Below are positions 14,001-27,142 of a DNA stretch of 64,000 bases, piece after piece. Below the pieces are notes generated by a model. That model saw only the letters and a program-made list of their open reading frames with translations. It was not told where the DNA came from and searched no databases. Both the position numbers and the translations under genes were made by a program. Source of the stretch: Mycteria americana (lineage: Eukaryota > Chordata > Aves > Ciconiiformes > Ciconiidae); contig NC_134366.1 of assembly GCF_035582795.1 (NCBI RefSeq), positions 30,923,661 through 30,987,660 on the forward strand. The letters are read 5' to 3'. Position 1 is the first letter of the stretch; the number at the start of each line of letters is the position of its first letter.

Positions 14001-14614
14001 ATCAGCGGATGAATTTCTCACTTTTCAGCAAACTAACTGGAAGCTGACGGGAGCAACAGAAAACCTGTCTCCTCTTCCGTGCCGCTGGCAGGATAAGCAA
14101 CTCAGGAATGTGTTTGCCAGGGAGATCACCATGCTGTCAGAAGGCGTTAGAAGAGTCTAGGCAACTTCAGAGCCCAGTATGCAGGACAGCACGCGCACAC
14201 AAAGTCATCGGTTGCTTCTTGATGTGCTCACAGTTTAAAAGACACATTTTAGATGGAGTTGCTTGCAGAGCATCTTCTTGTTTTGTTAACGTCTCTTCCT
14301 CTTGAACTTGGCACATGCAACACATACGCTGTGGAGTCTGAATATGTAGGTTTAAATTATTCATTGTGTTTTTCAAATCAAACATTGTAGTGTGGCATGT
14401 AATGTCAGAATGTGTCAGATTTTTTTTTTAAGTATTTTTTCTGTGGTTATAGAACGCCTCGCACAAGCAGCCATAACTAATGAGTTATGACCTCTACTTT
14501 AACGGCCTCTACTGGGGTACTTGGATGAAAATAGTAAATAATACATTTCAAGAGACAGATGGTTTTGCATTTTTGCTGAAATAAGTATGTTCAGATTTGT
14601 ATTAATTACAATTA

Positions 14615-14640
14615 AGGGTGTCTTAGATATAAGACACTCT
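14615..14640. repeat. 11-bp inverted repeat with one G:T pair
   Basis: AGGGTGTCTTA, loop GATA, then TAAGACACTCT. The arms pair at ten of eleven positions and the eleventh would be a G:U wobble in RNA, so the hairpin is intact at the RNA level. It lies in intron 2 of the unidentified gene. Confidence 0.85.
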
Positions 14641-17600
14641 AAAAAGTTCACTTAGTTGAAAGGATGTTTCTCTAGCTTCTTATCAGGAAAAATCCTGTTC
14701 TTCAGAGCATAGATAAAGTATGAAAAAATTCACAGAAATGTTGACAGAATAAAAAATATAGTGTATTTATGAAAAATGTTGGAAGATATAAGGCCCTGTA
14801 GACTGTCTTTATTATAGATACTGTAATTTTTACTTATGTTTTGTTAAATCAATCATTCAAAATATTTAGAAGTGTTTTCATTTCCTCATTACTCACTCTC
14901 TAAAATAGCTGACATGAGATAAAAAAATGGTCAAGACAGTTTTCTCTTAGCCGGTTCCAACCAACAGGCCTGTTCAGTCTGAGATTTGAAAGGCTTTCTG
15001 CCCATCTGTTTTCTTTTTTGGTCTTTGGCATTCTACCCACTGAGATTAAGTGATCGAAGAGGTAACATCTGTACTCTTTCCAAACCTGGATTACACTCTA
15101 TGGGAAATAAACATAGGAAATTTGGTGGAATTAAACTTTTATAAAAGACCTGTAACAGAGGAAACTCTTTAAGTGTGTGTGCACTGTAAATACAGGGAAA
15201 TCATTGCTGGTCCTCTGGGTTTCATATTGGCATACAGTGAAAGGCTCGACAGAAAAAAGGGAGAGGGTGTTCTTGTTTTCTAAAGATTATGCATTTTTCT
15301 AACAAAGAGCCTCTTCAGCTAACCTATAATACTGGTTTTCTGCTTTGTGGGCTAAAAACAAAAAAGGAAATTATAGACAATAAGGGAATTTCCAATTTAT
15401 AAAGTAATAACTGGAAGGAGTGCCACCGCTTTTCCTTTTGTAGCAACAAAGATGGCACTCTGAAATGGTATACTCTTAAAACAGAGCTTTTACGCACACA
15501 GGGCTTCATTTATAGCACTCCAGCTCCTACTAAAATTTGTGACTCAGAAATAAGGCGTGTAGTCTTGCTTTGAAACAAACTCCTATCACATGAATATTTC
15601 ATGAAGCTTTCTAGACAGATGGAAGCAGAAAACAAAAACTTGCCTTGGCTACACAAAATGTACCTCAGAATGAGTCACTGGGCTATTTTCTAGAAATCTG
15701 ACAAGGAAGGTCTTGTCCACGTTTCTGGAAAAAAAGACCAAGGATTAAGCATACTCCTCCAGTGACCAAAAGGAAATTTCTAATACTTAATATTAGGAAT
15801 CATTGCTGGGAACAACTTGAAGATAGGAGTTTCAACTTGCAAAAAGCTCAACAGTCGCTAGTATGGGCTTCATTGTTCGATTCTGTTCTACAATAGAGCG
15901 AAAGTTTTCTTGTCGTTTCAGGTGGCGGTAGGGGAAAGTCATCCACTGTTCAGGACAGTCAATGGCAGATGTAAACAATCTGAATAACCACCAGAATTGT
16001 AAAAGATTTAAATCCCTTCTCTGCTAATTCAGAGAAAAAATATGAAATTTTTGAGTAGCCCAAGCCTGCTTAGTCATCTTTTTGTCACTATACAATCTTT
16101 GCTGACTCTGAGCAGTCTTGGGCCCCACACACACTCTTGGGCAAAACCAGTGTATTTCTTTTGAAACTTTTGTCTAGGTGATTTGACCATTTTCTACCAG
16201 ATGAAGAAATTCTCCATCAAAAATTTCCCAGGCAACATCTATGTTCAGCTCCAGGAATTATCTCTAGTCCAACATACAGAAAAAAAACATGTGGTGGCAC
16301 AAATCATACCTAAGTAACTCATGTGCTGCTTTGATGAGGTATGCATTTGTCCTGTAGTGGGATGCTACTGAAAGCGGAGGAATAGTTGTATAAAAAAAAA
16401 AGTAAAATATTATAGAGGAAGAGGGGTGGCTTAATAGATGAAATTGGTGAAATCATTTAAATGTTGAAATCGTTCTCTCAGCATCTTGGAAGATCTAGAA
16501 ATTTTCTGTTTAAGATTAATTAAGCACATAAAACTCTGCTTTGTGCCCACCCCCATCCAACTGGGAAACATCTGGCTTCAAGCTATCAGAGATCATAACT
16601 GTGCTAATAGAGAGAAGATTCTGAGAGCAGTGAGCATTATTTAACATTTGTCTTTGCGAAGGATGTAAATTGTCTTTTCTTAATGATGTTTCAGCTTCAA
16701 AAATTTGCAGAAAAAGAAAGTTCAAATAAATAGATAAGAGGCAAGAAAGTTCAGCACACACAGAGAAGAATATTCTTTGAAGTTCTTCAGCTACCAAGGA
16801 CAAATTTTGCCATTAAACCATCAGCAAAAAAAAAAAAAAAACCTTCTACAGCTAAAGACTCGAAAGCTTCTAAATGTTGCAAGCCACTGAGGCCATCTCA
16901 CAGCAATAACAAAGATTTTGCATCATATAAATCCAAACTAGGACATAGTGAAATCGATCTCAGGAAGTCTGCAGACTCTTGAAGGTTTCAGAAATCATTT
17001 TATACTAACACTTTACCTGTGGTCTTTATAGACATTTTTTTTCCATGCTTCAGCACAGTTGCTCTGTTATGATCCATCTTAGGAGTAATATGAACTTATC
17101 TTTTGGTGCAAATGTTCTTTATGTAAATTATAGAATGGAGAAAAGAGAAGTTTTATATCTTTTTATTGCTTAATGTTTCATAATATGGAACAAAGATTTT
17201 ATATTACGTTTTGAAGATGCTGATATAAGGAAAAAGAAAAGAAGGCAAATAAATGCATCTTTAACACTATGATAATTTACAAAAGGACAAAGAATATCAA
17301 TGTTTGTTTCGTTGACTTTTGCTAACTAACAATTTTTTGTGAATTTATTTGAAGTTTTCTGTCAAGCATACTCTCATCCTCTTTTCCCCTATGTTGATAT
17401 TCTGTGCAAGCAAAATGTCATTTTTCTTCCATAACCTCTTAAGCACTTGGAGTTAAAATAATTCTTTAGGTAAAAATTAATTATTTTGTCACTATTTCAA
17501 AATATTCTGTAATGTACCATAATTCCAAATGCTTCTACAGACATTTTCTGAACTTTAATCCTTGTTATAGAATAAGACATGGAATATTTGTGGATTAACA

Positions 17601-18612
17601 TAGCATTCACCTGGGATGGCTTGACTAATATGTTTTTACATGCTCCCACTACTTATTGCAACAGTTGTACCACAATGAAATTATTGATATATATCTTCAT
17701 AACCTTTAAAAAATGAATAACTGGATGAAGAGAGGTTACATTTGCAAACATGTCTGAAATGATTGTGTCTGTTTCAATGGTAAAATATAATGATAACTGT
17801 CTGGTATGATTAAAATATGATGTACTTGCAGGTTGGTAAATCCACTCTTACAACACTATTTAAGTAATTATGCACCATTATTGCTAGTAGTACTAGTCGC
17901 TTAGTAGTGTACATGATTTAAAGAAAAAATATTTGTGGCTGATTTTGCATGTTTACTGCTAAGACTGAGAGAAGAGCTTCCAGACAGAAATTTTACCATT
18001 TTATTGTATGGAAATGATTCACTGGTACACTTGATGTTGGAACTATGCCTCAAGTCGTTACAACTAGCCATGAGATAAAGGAAATGGGTATCATTTTTCG
18101 GCAAAAATTCAAATGTTTCAATGTAGAGACCTGCTTACATTTTAGAATGTGGAAATCTGGGTGATGTGGAGTGAAACATCCTCTTGGGAAGGGCAATTAC
18201 TGGTCACAACATGGTCAGAACTTGAAAAGTTAGAATCTAAAATTTAGAATAAAATTTGAATCTGCTCATAAACAAACCCCCTCCCAAAATAAGAAAAAGC
18301 TCTTTATGTGAGAATCTCCAATTTTGAAGCAGGAGAGGTGATCTAAGTGGAGGACAACCAGAGACTGGAAAAGGATGCAGGAAGCCAGACAGGAATGCTG
18401 AGAATAGAATAAGTGCTACAAGGAAAAAAAGGGTTACCTTCTGCTTGTTTCTGTTATTGAATTGATTCTTGGGTTCAACCTCCTCAGCAATGTTCAAACT
18501 GCTGATTATGTCTGCAATTTATTTTCTTTCTGCTTCATCTTTTACTGTTTCCAAAATAGCTGATGCTTTGGAGTCAGTAGCTGATAGGATTTAGCTGCAT
18601 ACTAGGCCGAAT

Positions 18613-19292
18613 TTTGGGGGTGTTTGTTGACAGCCGCCTGAATATGAGCCAGCAATGTGCCCAGGCGGCCAAGAAAGCCAATGGCATCCTGGCTTGTATC
18701 AAAAATAGCGTGGCCAGCAGGACTAGGGAAGTGATTGTGCCCCTGTACTCGGCACTGGTGAGGCCGCACCTCGAATACTGTGTTCAGTTTTGGGCCCCCC
18801 ACTACAAGAGGGATATTGAGGTGCTGGAGCGTGTGCAGAGAAGGGCAACGAAGCTGGTGAAGGGTCTGGAGCACAAGTCTGATGAGGAGCGGCTGAGGGA
18901 GCTGGGACTGTTTAGCCTGGAGAAAAGGAGGCTGAGGGGAGACCTTATCGCTCTCTACAACTAGCTGAAAGGAGGTTGTAGAGAGGTGGGGGTCGGTCTC
19001 TTCTCCCAGGTAACAAGTGATAGGACAAGAGGAAATGGCCTCAAGTTGTGCCAGGGGAGGTTTAGACTGGATATTAGGAAATTTTTCTTCACCGAGAGGG
19101 TTATCAAGCATTGGAACAGGCTGCCCAGGGAAGTGGTTGAGTCGCCATCCCTGGAGGTATTTAAAGGACGTTTGGATGAGGTGCTTAGGGACATGGTGTA
19201 GTGGTGGTTTTGGTAGTGTTAGGTTTATGGTTGGACTCGATGATCTTAAAGGTCTTTTCCAACCTATATGATTCTGTGATTCTGTGATTCTG
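18613..19292 (+). mobile_element. CR1 LINE, 5'-truncated 3' end
   Basis: This is the 3' end of a CR1 non-LTR retrotransposon. It has the C-terminal part of the reverse-transcriptase ORF followed by a short 3' UTR and the octamer tail (ATTCTGTG repeated about two and a half times, 19,269-19,292) typical of CR1. The frame is intact from 18,614 to a TAG at 18,962-18,964, then continues in the same frame to its natural-looking stop at 19,199-19,201. Familiar CR1 phrases include [31 protein letters not shown] and [16 protein letters not shown]. The premature stop arises where related copies usually read a Tyr codon (TAC). Long minus-strand frames here are shadows. Confidence 0.95.
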
Positions 19293-22200
19293 AATGTTGA
19301 ACCGTGTTGAAACCATTTGTTTACTTCTTGTGACATGTAGTCTAGTACTAATGGGCATGTATTTCAAAATGGAGTGCCTTCACTAAATGAATGGAACTGG
19401 TATTCGGTCAGTCCCAGAGTTTGCTACCTAATCCTGACTCAACAGTGTCTTCTCAGGGTCAACAGTGGGATCAAGAGTGGAACTGAGGAAATGACTCAGG
19501 GATGTTGTTTAATACAAAGGAGGATGAAAACAAAAGGGTGATTGAAAATGGTATCAGATAGGACTGCTATTTTAACAGAAGGGTGGCTTTCGACGCTACT
19601 CTCTGTTATGTTGCCACTTAGTACACTGAGAAAAATTAATCTTGAGGTAGGCCAGTATTTGTGTGCCTTAGGAGAGTCTTCAGAAAGTAACTGAATAAAA
19701 TGTGTAGTACACAGGGAGTATATAGAGGGCAGCATAGAAGATGCATAGGCAAGAGTCTAAGAAGGACATTAAAGGATGATGGTATGGTGTGCTATATTTT
19801 TTATATTTCTGACCATATGTATATCAGTACTGAATTAACACATTTACACTGACAATTTTTTTATTATTCCTCCTGAACAAGCAGTTACAATGTCTCTGTT
19901 TATTGTTCATGCTCTGTATTAGATGTATTGTTTGCAAGGTAGTAGCTCAAACCCATCACCCTTCTTCCCTTGAAGTATATGGTACCAAAACCACTCTAAA
20001 AATCAAGATTTATTGTACCCATTTGAAGCTTCCACCCGGGGGAATTTTCTATCAGACATCTCAAAGAAGTTCTATTTGTTCTGCCTAGTTTAGCCTTTTT
20101 TCTATTTTGTGGATAAAATGAAAGACATTTCTTTTAAAAGCAATTTTCTCAAATCCTCTACAAAAGTCAAAATCAGTGGGTTTAATGATTCCCTTGGCAA
20201 CTGGCTCCTTAGGCAACAATGCAGCAATTATAAATAATACTAATATGTTCATCTGATGGCTTCTGATAACAAGTAAATTCAGAATTCCTCTTTTCTTTTT
20301 GTAACATGGGGCACTGGCTGTTGAGAAAGAGGCAGGAATATTTGTATGAGTATGTGTGAGAGAGAGAGAAGCAGAATTGATTTGCAAACTGAGCTACAAT
20401 ACGTAACTGGAAAGAGAGGATCGGGAATTCATATTCAACATTATAGGGATGTTATGACCATCCTCTCCAAAATAGAATAAAAGCAAGGACCTAAATCTAA
20501 TTAAAATTGTTTCGTATTCAGTAAACAACCAATTTGAAAAATGTAATTGATTTACTGTAATATAAAATTGAAGAGTGTCATAATCAAGGTTTTTAAGAAG
20601 CAACTTGGATACCTCCATTTCTGTGGCAGCCAACTTGGAATATTTTAAAAGGCCTTGATCATTCATTAAGGGGGCAGTCAGAGGTTCCTGGCTGCTGTAC
20701 CCAAAACTCTGACTGACATGTGATTAACTGCTAATATTAAAAAAAAAAAAAAAAAGGAAATAAAAGCGGGGGAGGGGGAGAGAGAAATAAAAAGAAAAAA
20801 AAAGAGGGGTAAGAAGGATCCAGAGGAAGAAGGCTTGAAATTCATATTCTTGAACCTGCAATTGTATCATGTTTGCTGTTAAAAAAGAAGAGGTGTAGAT
20901 GCGCATAACAGAACTTGTACAGAATATTGTATAAAAGGCCTGGTACTATGTAACACCTGTGCATTCAAGAGCTATTATCTGAAGTAGAACTAACCTGCTT
21001 TCATTCTTGCAATATAGTTCAGTGTTTTTTTCCCAAATTATAGAAGTTAAAGTACATAGAAATCTCATCTGAAATAATGTTTCAGTAATTACAGCTCTTA
21101 GAATAAATATATTTATGTAGAACAAATATAATTTGTACTTCACAAACAGTGATTCCATTATTAGAGATGGATGTATATTATGTGAAAAAATGCTGATAAT
21201 AAAATGTTTGCCTGCATATCTTCTTGAAGCTGTGTATGCACAATCATTTTTGTGTAGAAATATTGCTGTGTAGATTGGTAGGGACAATTTTCCATCATAA
21301 AAATAAATGTGATTTTATTGGATACAAAGGTCATATGAATAGGTTTCATCTCTTTCCTAGAATTTTCATGGACTCAAACAGTAGCTGATTGACTGAATCT
21401 GATATAGCAGTAATGGCTGTTCATCTAAATGACCTTCACTGTTGTTTCCCAGCCCGTTTTTTTCTCATCTTTAACCTCAATAAGCAATGATTTTATATGT
21501 CTTCTAGTTAATTGCCTGAAGTTATTTAGTACTTTCTAGCCAAGAATCTAGCTCTCTGGGATGCAACTAGATAGTTATTTCCAATTAACAGTTAATTTAT
21601 TATTACAGTAAAAATTAGCTGTATTGTTCACGTTGTTTTTTTAAACTGTTTATTTTGTAATTCGCAATATCAGGAAGTACCAAATCAGGTACCTGACAGA
21701 AGACCAAGAAGACTTAAAACAGCGTAAGTTAATTTTCATAAAGAACTATTGAATAGCACCCCCAATTTTGTTATCTTGTGCAGGTGACTTTTAAAAGTGT
21801 AACCATTTATCTGAAACCTGCCTGATGCCCTAGATTTATTTCTGTTAACTTAAAACACAGATGATGTTTTTTAAAGTCTTAAACACTCCAAACCTCTCTT
21901 GAGCAGAAGATATTAATTAAAAAAAAAAAAAAAAAATCTTGTGCTATAATTTCCAGGCATTATGGTGTTAATCAGGCATTGGGAATTAAACATAAAACTT
22001 TCTTGAAGATAGGAATACCAGAGCTCTGTGAAGACAATATTGTCAGTGCACTGCACATACATGAGCAAGGAGCAGTCAGGGTCTGCCAGGTTAAATGAGT
22101 AACGTGCCACAGCTCTTAGATTCTGCTTCACAGTAGTACTTCTCACAGTAATGCTCCACAAGCCCTGGAGATGTTGAAGTTCATAGAGTAACACCTCTAT

Positions 22201-25200
22201 ATGTCAGCCCACTGTCTCAAACATGAATCACAATGATGATTGCCTTCGTCTTGAGCACAGATGCAGATGGATAGGCTTAATGTAATTTGCCAAAAATGGC
22301 TTGTGGGATTATCCAGAATGGTTAAGGAGTGTTAGAAATGTAAAACCTATGTTTCTTTATGTCAAAGAACAAAACAACACAGATAAATGATTGCTCAGGC
22401 TGAAATGGTATAGGAAAGCTCAGGTTCAAAAATCCCTGGTGTAAATGAGAACTGTTTTACCAACGATTTTTATAGCATCTTATTTGGAAAAGCAAAGGAT
22501 TTAAAAACCAACAACATTTATTAATCCCTATTGCTGAAGTCTCCTTTCTGTTACCATTGCACATAGTGAAAATCCGTGATGATGGCATTTCTTTTCATGT
22601 TTGGATTTCAGACAGAAATATTTATTTATTGAAAACCCATTGTCATCTTTTCATTGTTGAAGGTGGTGGGCATGGAGGAGAAGTAATTTTGTTGGTCTTG
22701 ATGTTAGTGGTAGGCACTGCAATTTCCCTGGGGAAATGACTGACTAGGTTCTGTGAAAGCTTTAATGTTTTTTTTAGTGCCAAGCAAAGGAAGATTTGAG
22801 GCTTTCAAAACTGTATGAGATAAGAAACTGAGAAGTAATCTGTTCAGAGCTTTATTTATTTATTTTTTAAAACTGATTTATTATTATGTATTTTTGCAAG
22901 TCATTGTTCTCAGGAAATCTTCTCCAACCTCTCCATCTTCTCTGTCACCATAGGCAAATGCTAGTTACATATTAGAAGCAACAGTACTCACAGGTAGGTC
23001 TGCAGAGGCTTTTGCTGTAGTGCACGACGTGATACAAAGGGCAGGTATCAGGAAGAATACCTAAGCAACGAGGAATATGAAAGGTTCAAAGATCTATTCC
23101 CGAGTTAATGAAGGAAAAAAGGATATGCGCAGAAGTCAGAGGGTTTATGAGCTATAAATTAGGGAAAATGGGTCAGTTAAGCTTAGAAAAGTAAACAGTA
23201 GCATGGAAAAGATGGAGATTCAGGGACCAATGTGCTTCTGCTAAGTATTCTGGGAAGCAACATCTATGCCAAGGTGCATTCCCACATGCCCATGACATCT
23301 TGGGGTTATGTGTGTGTGGGAAAGAGACAAAGGAAATTACTGAAGAAGCAGAGGGAGACAGAGGCTTCAGATGGAGGCTGCAGTCTGGTAGGATTTTGGT
23401 GCTGAGACAAGAAAAACAGTATTTGGTAGTTTGTTACTCTCTGTGCAAAGAATGCGAGAATTTGTACTTTCATATAAATAAATGGAATTACAGAGAAGAT
23501 AACTAGCTTAATTACCAATTACTTTCAAACTAAAGTAATTCCCAGAGTTATTACATCTAATCAAATTAAAAAAAAAATAATAATAATTTATTTTTCCATG
23601 CAACGTTAATTTAGGTCTAATTTAAGGGGACAGACACCAATGTGGAATATCTGTAACCTGGCAAGCCCATCACCTACGTGAAAGGCAAATACATATTCCA
23701 CCTATAGCTGGTGATGGTAGTTACCTTCTAGGCAGAGGCTGCTGTTTGAGTCCAAATTTTAAAAGTAGAGAAAATGTATTTGGAAACTATTGTTCTGCCA
23801 CTATTAGTTCATAGTACTACTGCAGATAGACGTAGCTAATATGGGCAGAACTAAATTTCTCATGAATATATTGTGTCTGAATGGTGCATGAAAAATCCCT
23901 CACATACATACCTTTAGTTAGGGTTGCTTTATTCAAAGGGATTCATCTGCTTCTGACGCAGATTACAATCTCCTCAAAAGATGAGGAAAACCTGCTGAAC
24001 ATTCCCAGATATGCATTGTGCTTTGTCTTGTAAGACACATGGTTAAAGTAGTTATAAAGTCTTATTTGTACATAACAGCCCATGTATAAAGGCTACTAAC
24101 AAGAGCTGTGGTGTGTCAGTAAACACCCGGATTAAATTTGACCACTTCAGTGGTGCTATGCCTGTGACAGTGCTCTCAGTAGTAGATGCTGAGCACACTG
24201 GAGCACCTTTACAAATTGCATCATGCTGTCAGCCCCAAAAGGCTTAAAATTTCTATAGAAAAAGTGTTTCTCAGTTTGATAATCTAAAGGCTTTGTGTTG
24301 GTTTTGGTTTTCTTTTTAAACGTGTTTCACTGTGATTAGTACATTTGAACGCCACTGTTTTCCAGACGACTCCCTGATTGAATTGGGGACCATGTTAGTT
24401 CTCCCCATGACCTGTCAGAGATAAAGAATTTGTTTACTGTAAATTGCTCACCACTCACTCCTATGCACCATCTGCCGCACTTACCCACAAAGAGCTGCAT
24501 TTCTAATAACAACTCTTTTAACTTAAGAAAAATAATATTTCATGGACATGCATGGGATATAACTGCAATTGTAATCTCCCTGGTTACTTTACTCTTACAC
24601 ATTAAGCTTTAGTGTCAATAAATAAATTTATTTTAGATTTCAAACTTTTTGTGTAACAAAGTTTTGCATCATCAAGGAAAGTAATGAGGAGGGTACTAAT
24701 TTGCCCATAAATTTGCTTCAGCTGAACCTGTATGTATGTTTAGACTTAATTAGCAAATTAATGCCTTTTAACCAGTAATAGCCTTTTCTCATCCCGTATC
24801 TTTGAGGTCCTATTTTAGGAACAGGGGAAATAAAATACAGAGAGGCAAGCACTAGATATAGTAGAGCAAATGAACGCCTACAACTTGGGTGCATAACGAG
24901 TGGGTACCTGGCCCTGGAGCAGAATCCAGACTGAGTCGGATGCCTGAGATAGGTTAGGAATGGGAGCTGAAATGGGAACTGCCATCCTACAATTAACAAG
25001 CAAGAGCTATTTCAAGGAGAGGAGAGGGAGTATCTGAATTCCTGCTCATCTCTGTGAAACCTAAACTTGAACTCGGGAATGCTTGGGGGGTGCTTCTGTC
25101 CACTTAGGGTCCTCAGTCTGTAATTGTTTTATAAGGTAGGCTCCTCCTCATGTTCTTTAAAAAAAAACAAAAACAAACAGAGAACCCTCACCCCCCATGA

Positions 25201-27028
25201 ACAGGCTTGCCTCTTTATTTAAAATCTGTCTGAAAGAGGAACTGCTGCTGTCGACTTCTCATAGTCAAATTCAGGCAGTTCTTTTTTGCCAGATACCATG
25301 ATCACTAATGAAAACCAGAAATAACATTGTTGGGTTCTGCCACTGGTGATGACAACCTCTGGCTTTACATCTGGCAGCCCCTCACTTTGAAGGCTTGGGT
25401 CTTTTTACATCACTTTTGCCAGAAGTACCAGAGTTTGGAACACCCTTGTTAGACCTTAAGTGGGACATTGGGGTTCAAATTCTTTACTGACCTATCAGCA
25501 TGATATCTCCAGCTTTTAAGGGAGTCTTAGTAACTGTTAGGCCAGGCCAAGTGTGGACACTTCCCACTCCTTTTGAACTTGGGGCACTGCAGTGAAGTAT
25601 GCAAGGCAAGAATGGCCAGTGAAAAGTACCATGAGAAGACAACTGATATTACACCAAATGTTTAAGATACTACCCCCATCGGATGGGGTCATTGCATCTG
25701 GAGACTGTTTTGTGTGTTTCACAATGTATAACCAGCCTTTAATAAAAGGACGCATTCCTCTCAGCTAAGTATTTTAATCATAAATCTCCAAAATAGCAAA
25801 AATGAAATGGGCTTGGTGAGTTTGTGGCTGCAAGTGTTTACTGATCCCTGGCTAGTCGTACATTTCTGTCTGTATTTGCTGTTCATCTCACTCTGCATTA
25901 GACTCATGTAATCACATCTTTTAATAGCTTTGATGGGTGTTCAGTGGGTACCTGCTTTTAAAGGCTCACTAATTGATAAATGTATTAGATTTGCCACCCT
26001 CGAACCAGTTCCTGGTTTGAAGCCCATCTTTCACTATTCTAGTTGTGGCTGTGCACTACAGAATGTTTAAATACTAGAAAATTGTATATGTCAATCTGAT
26101 GCAATTACTACTCGGAGTTAGTAGCTGCTGGCCTGAGGGGACTGAAGAGCCCTAAATTTCTTGCAATACAGACAAGGAGGGAGAATGATTCACACTTATT
26201 TATTCACTTTTTTTTTTTCTCAATATTTACTGTAGTATAGTTGAGGAACAGTATAAGTACATAGCTGCGCTAAAGTAGCTGGGCGTTCCTGCTCCAAATT
26301 AAGCTCCTGTTTCTTAATGTTTTTAAACTTGGGACAGCTTCTGACTTCCTTTCAATGATAGGTCTTTTTGCCAGAAGTTTCTACAGGCTCATAAATATCC
26401 AAGAAATATTTAATTTTTGTAAACATCTTCCAGTCTTCTCTGGATTTTTGTTCCAGATTTAATTCTAAAATTGATTTTTCAAAATCTCAGAGAACTAAGG
26501 CATATTCATATAATTTTATTTGAATTCCATACTTTTGCTATCTTTCCTAGCAGTCTTCTAGAAGTGTCTTTCTGTCTTCCTTTTAATATTTAGGATGCTC
26601 TAGTTCACCAAGTACCTCTTCTTCATTTATTCCATGAGTCTTTTTGTTCCACGTTGTCCAGGACTGTATATTGTTTAAGGGTATTACTCCTTTACTGGAA
26701 GTAATTTAATTCACTGGGTATGTGTCATGAAGGAAATTGTTTTTCCTGTGTATCTATCTTTTTTTCTTTCCTGTGTAATAGAAGCATTATTCAGCAGATC
26801 TTTCTGTATTTTGGTATTTTCATAGACTTACTACTTTCATCCTTTTTGCGTATTTTGTCTCTGAAGAACCACAAATACGTGTGCTCACACAGATTATTTT
26901 AATACTTTCTTCTTTGCAGAATTCTGTTTTCTTATTTCAAGTAATCAGTATGAGTTAAATAAAATACCATTATTAATACAAGTTCTGATTCTATGTACAT
27001 GGTGTTTAATTATTTTCTTTTCTTTCAG

Positions 27029-27142
27029 AACAATGTGTTACAACAGGTGTAAAGACCCACAGATTTGTCAGCCTTCACATAAAACGCAAGTCAAAGTCTA
27101 TCACACTGCCTGTTTTCAAGAGCCTAGGAGCCATAAATGGAG
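27029..27142 (+). CDS. Unidentified four-exon gene, coding exon 3
   Basis: 114 bases, 38 codons, phase 1 to phase 1. The acceptor is very strong (TTTTCTTTTCTTTCAG|AA) and the donor moderate (GGAG|GTAAAG). The first two bases complete the Glu codon (83) begun in exon 2. The exon carries a cysteine (85), a basic stretch HIKRKSKSI (99-107) and LPVFKSLGAI (109-118). The other two frames are not consistently open with the neighbouring exons. No domain is recognised. Confidence 0.68.

Larger units (their letters stand above)
8678..27028 (+). other. Intron 2 of the unidentified gene (18.4 kb)
   Basis: This long AT-rich intron, phase 1, runs from GTAAGTG to TTTTCTTTTCTTTCAG. It contains a CR1 LINE 3' end in the same orientation (18.6-19.3 kb), several poly-A or poly-T runs of about 17-18 bases (near 16,826, 20,740 and 21,917), and two short perfect or near-perfect hairpins listed separately. 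A 127-codon minus-strand frame at 10.3-10.7 kb shows no recognisable domain. Confidence 0.45.

Noticed and set aside
18602..19336. 244-codon minus-strand open frame
   Set aside because: It is the antisense of the CR1 ORF2 end. The plus strand has the recognisable CR1 protein and tail.
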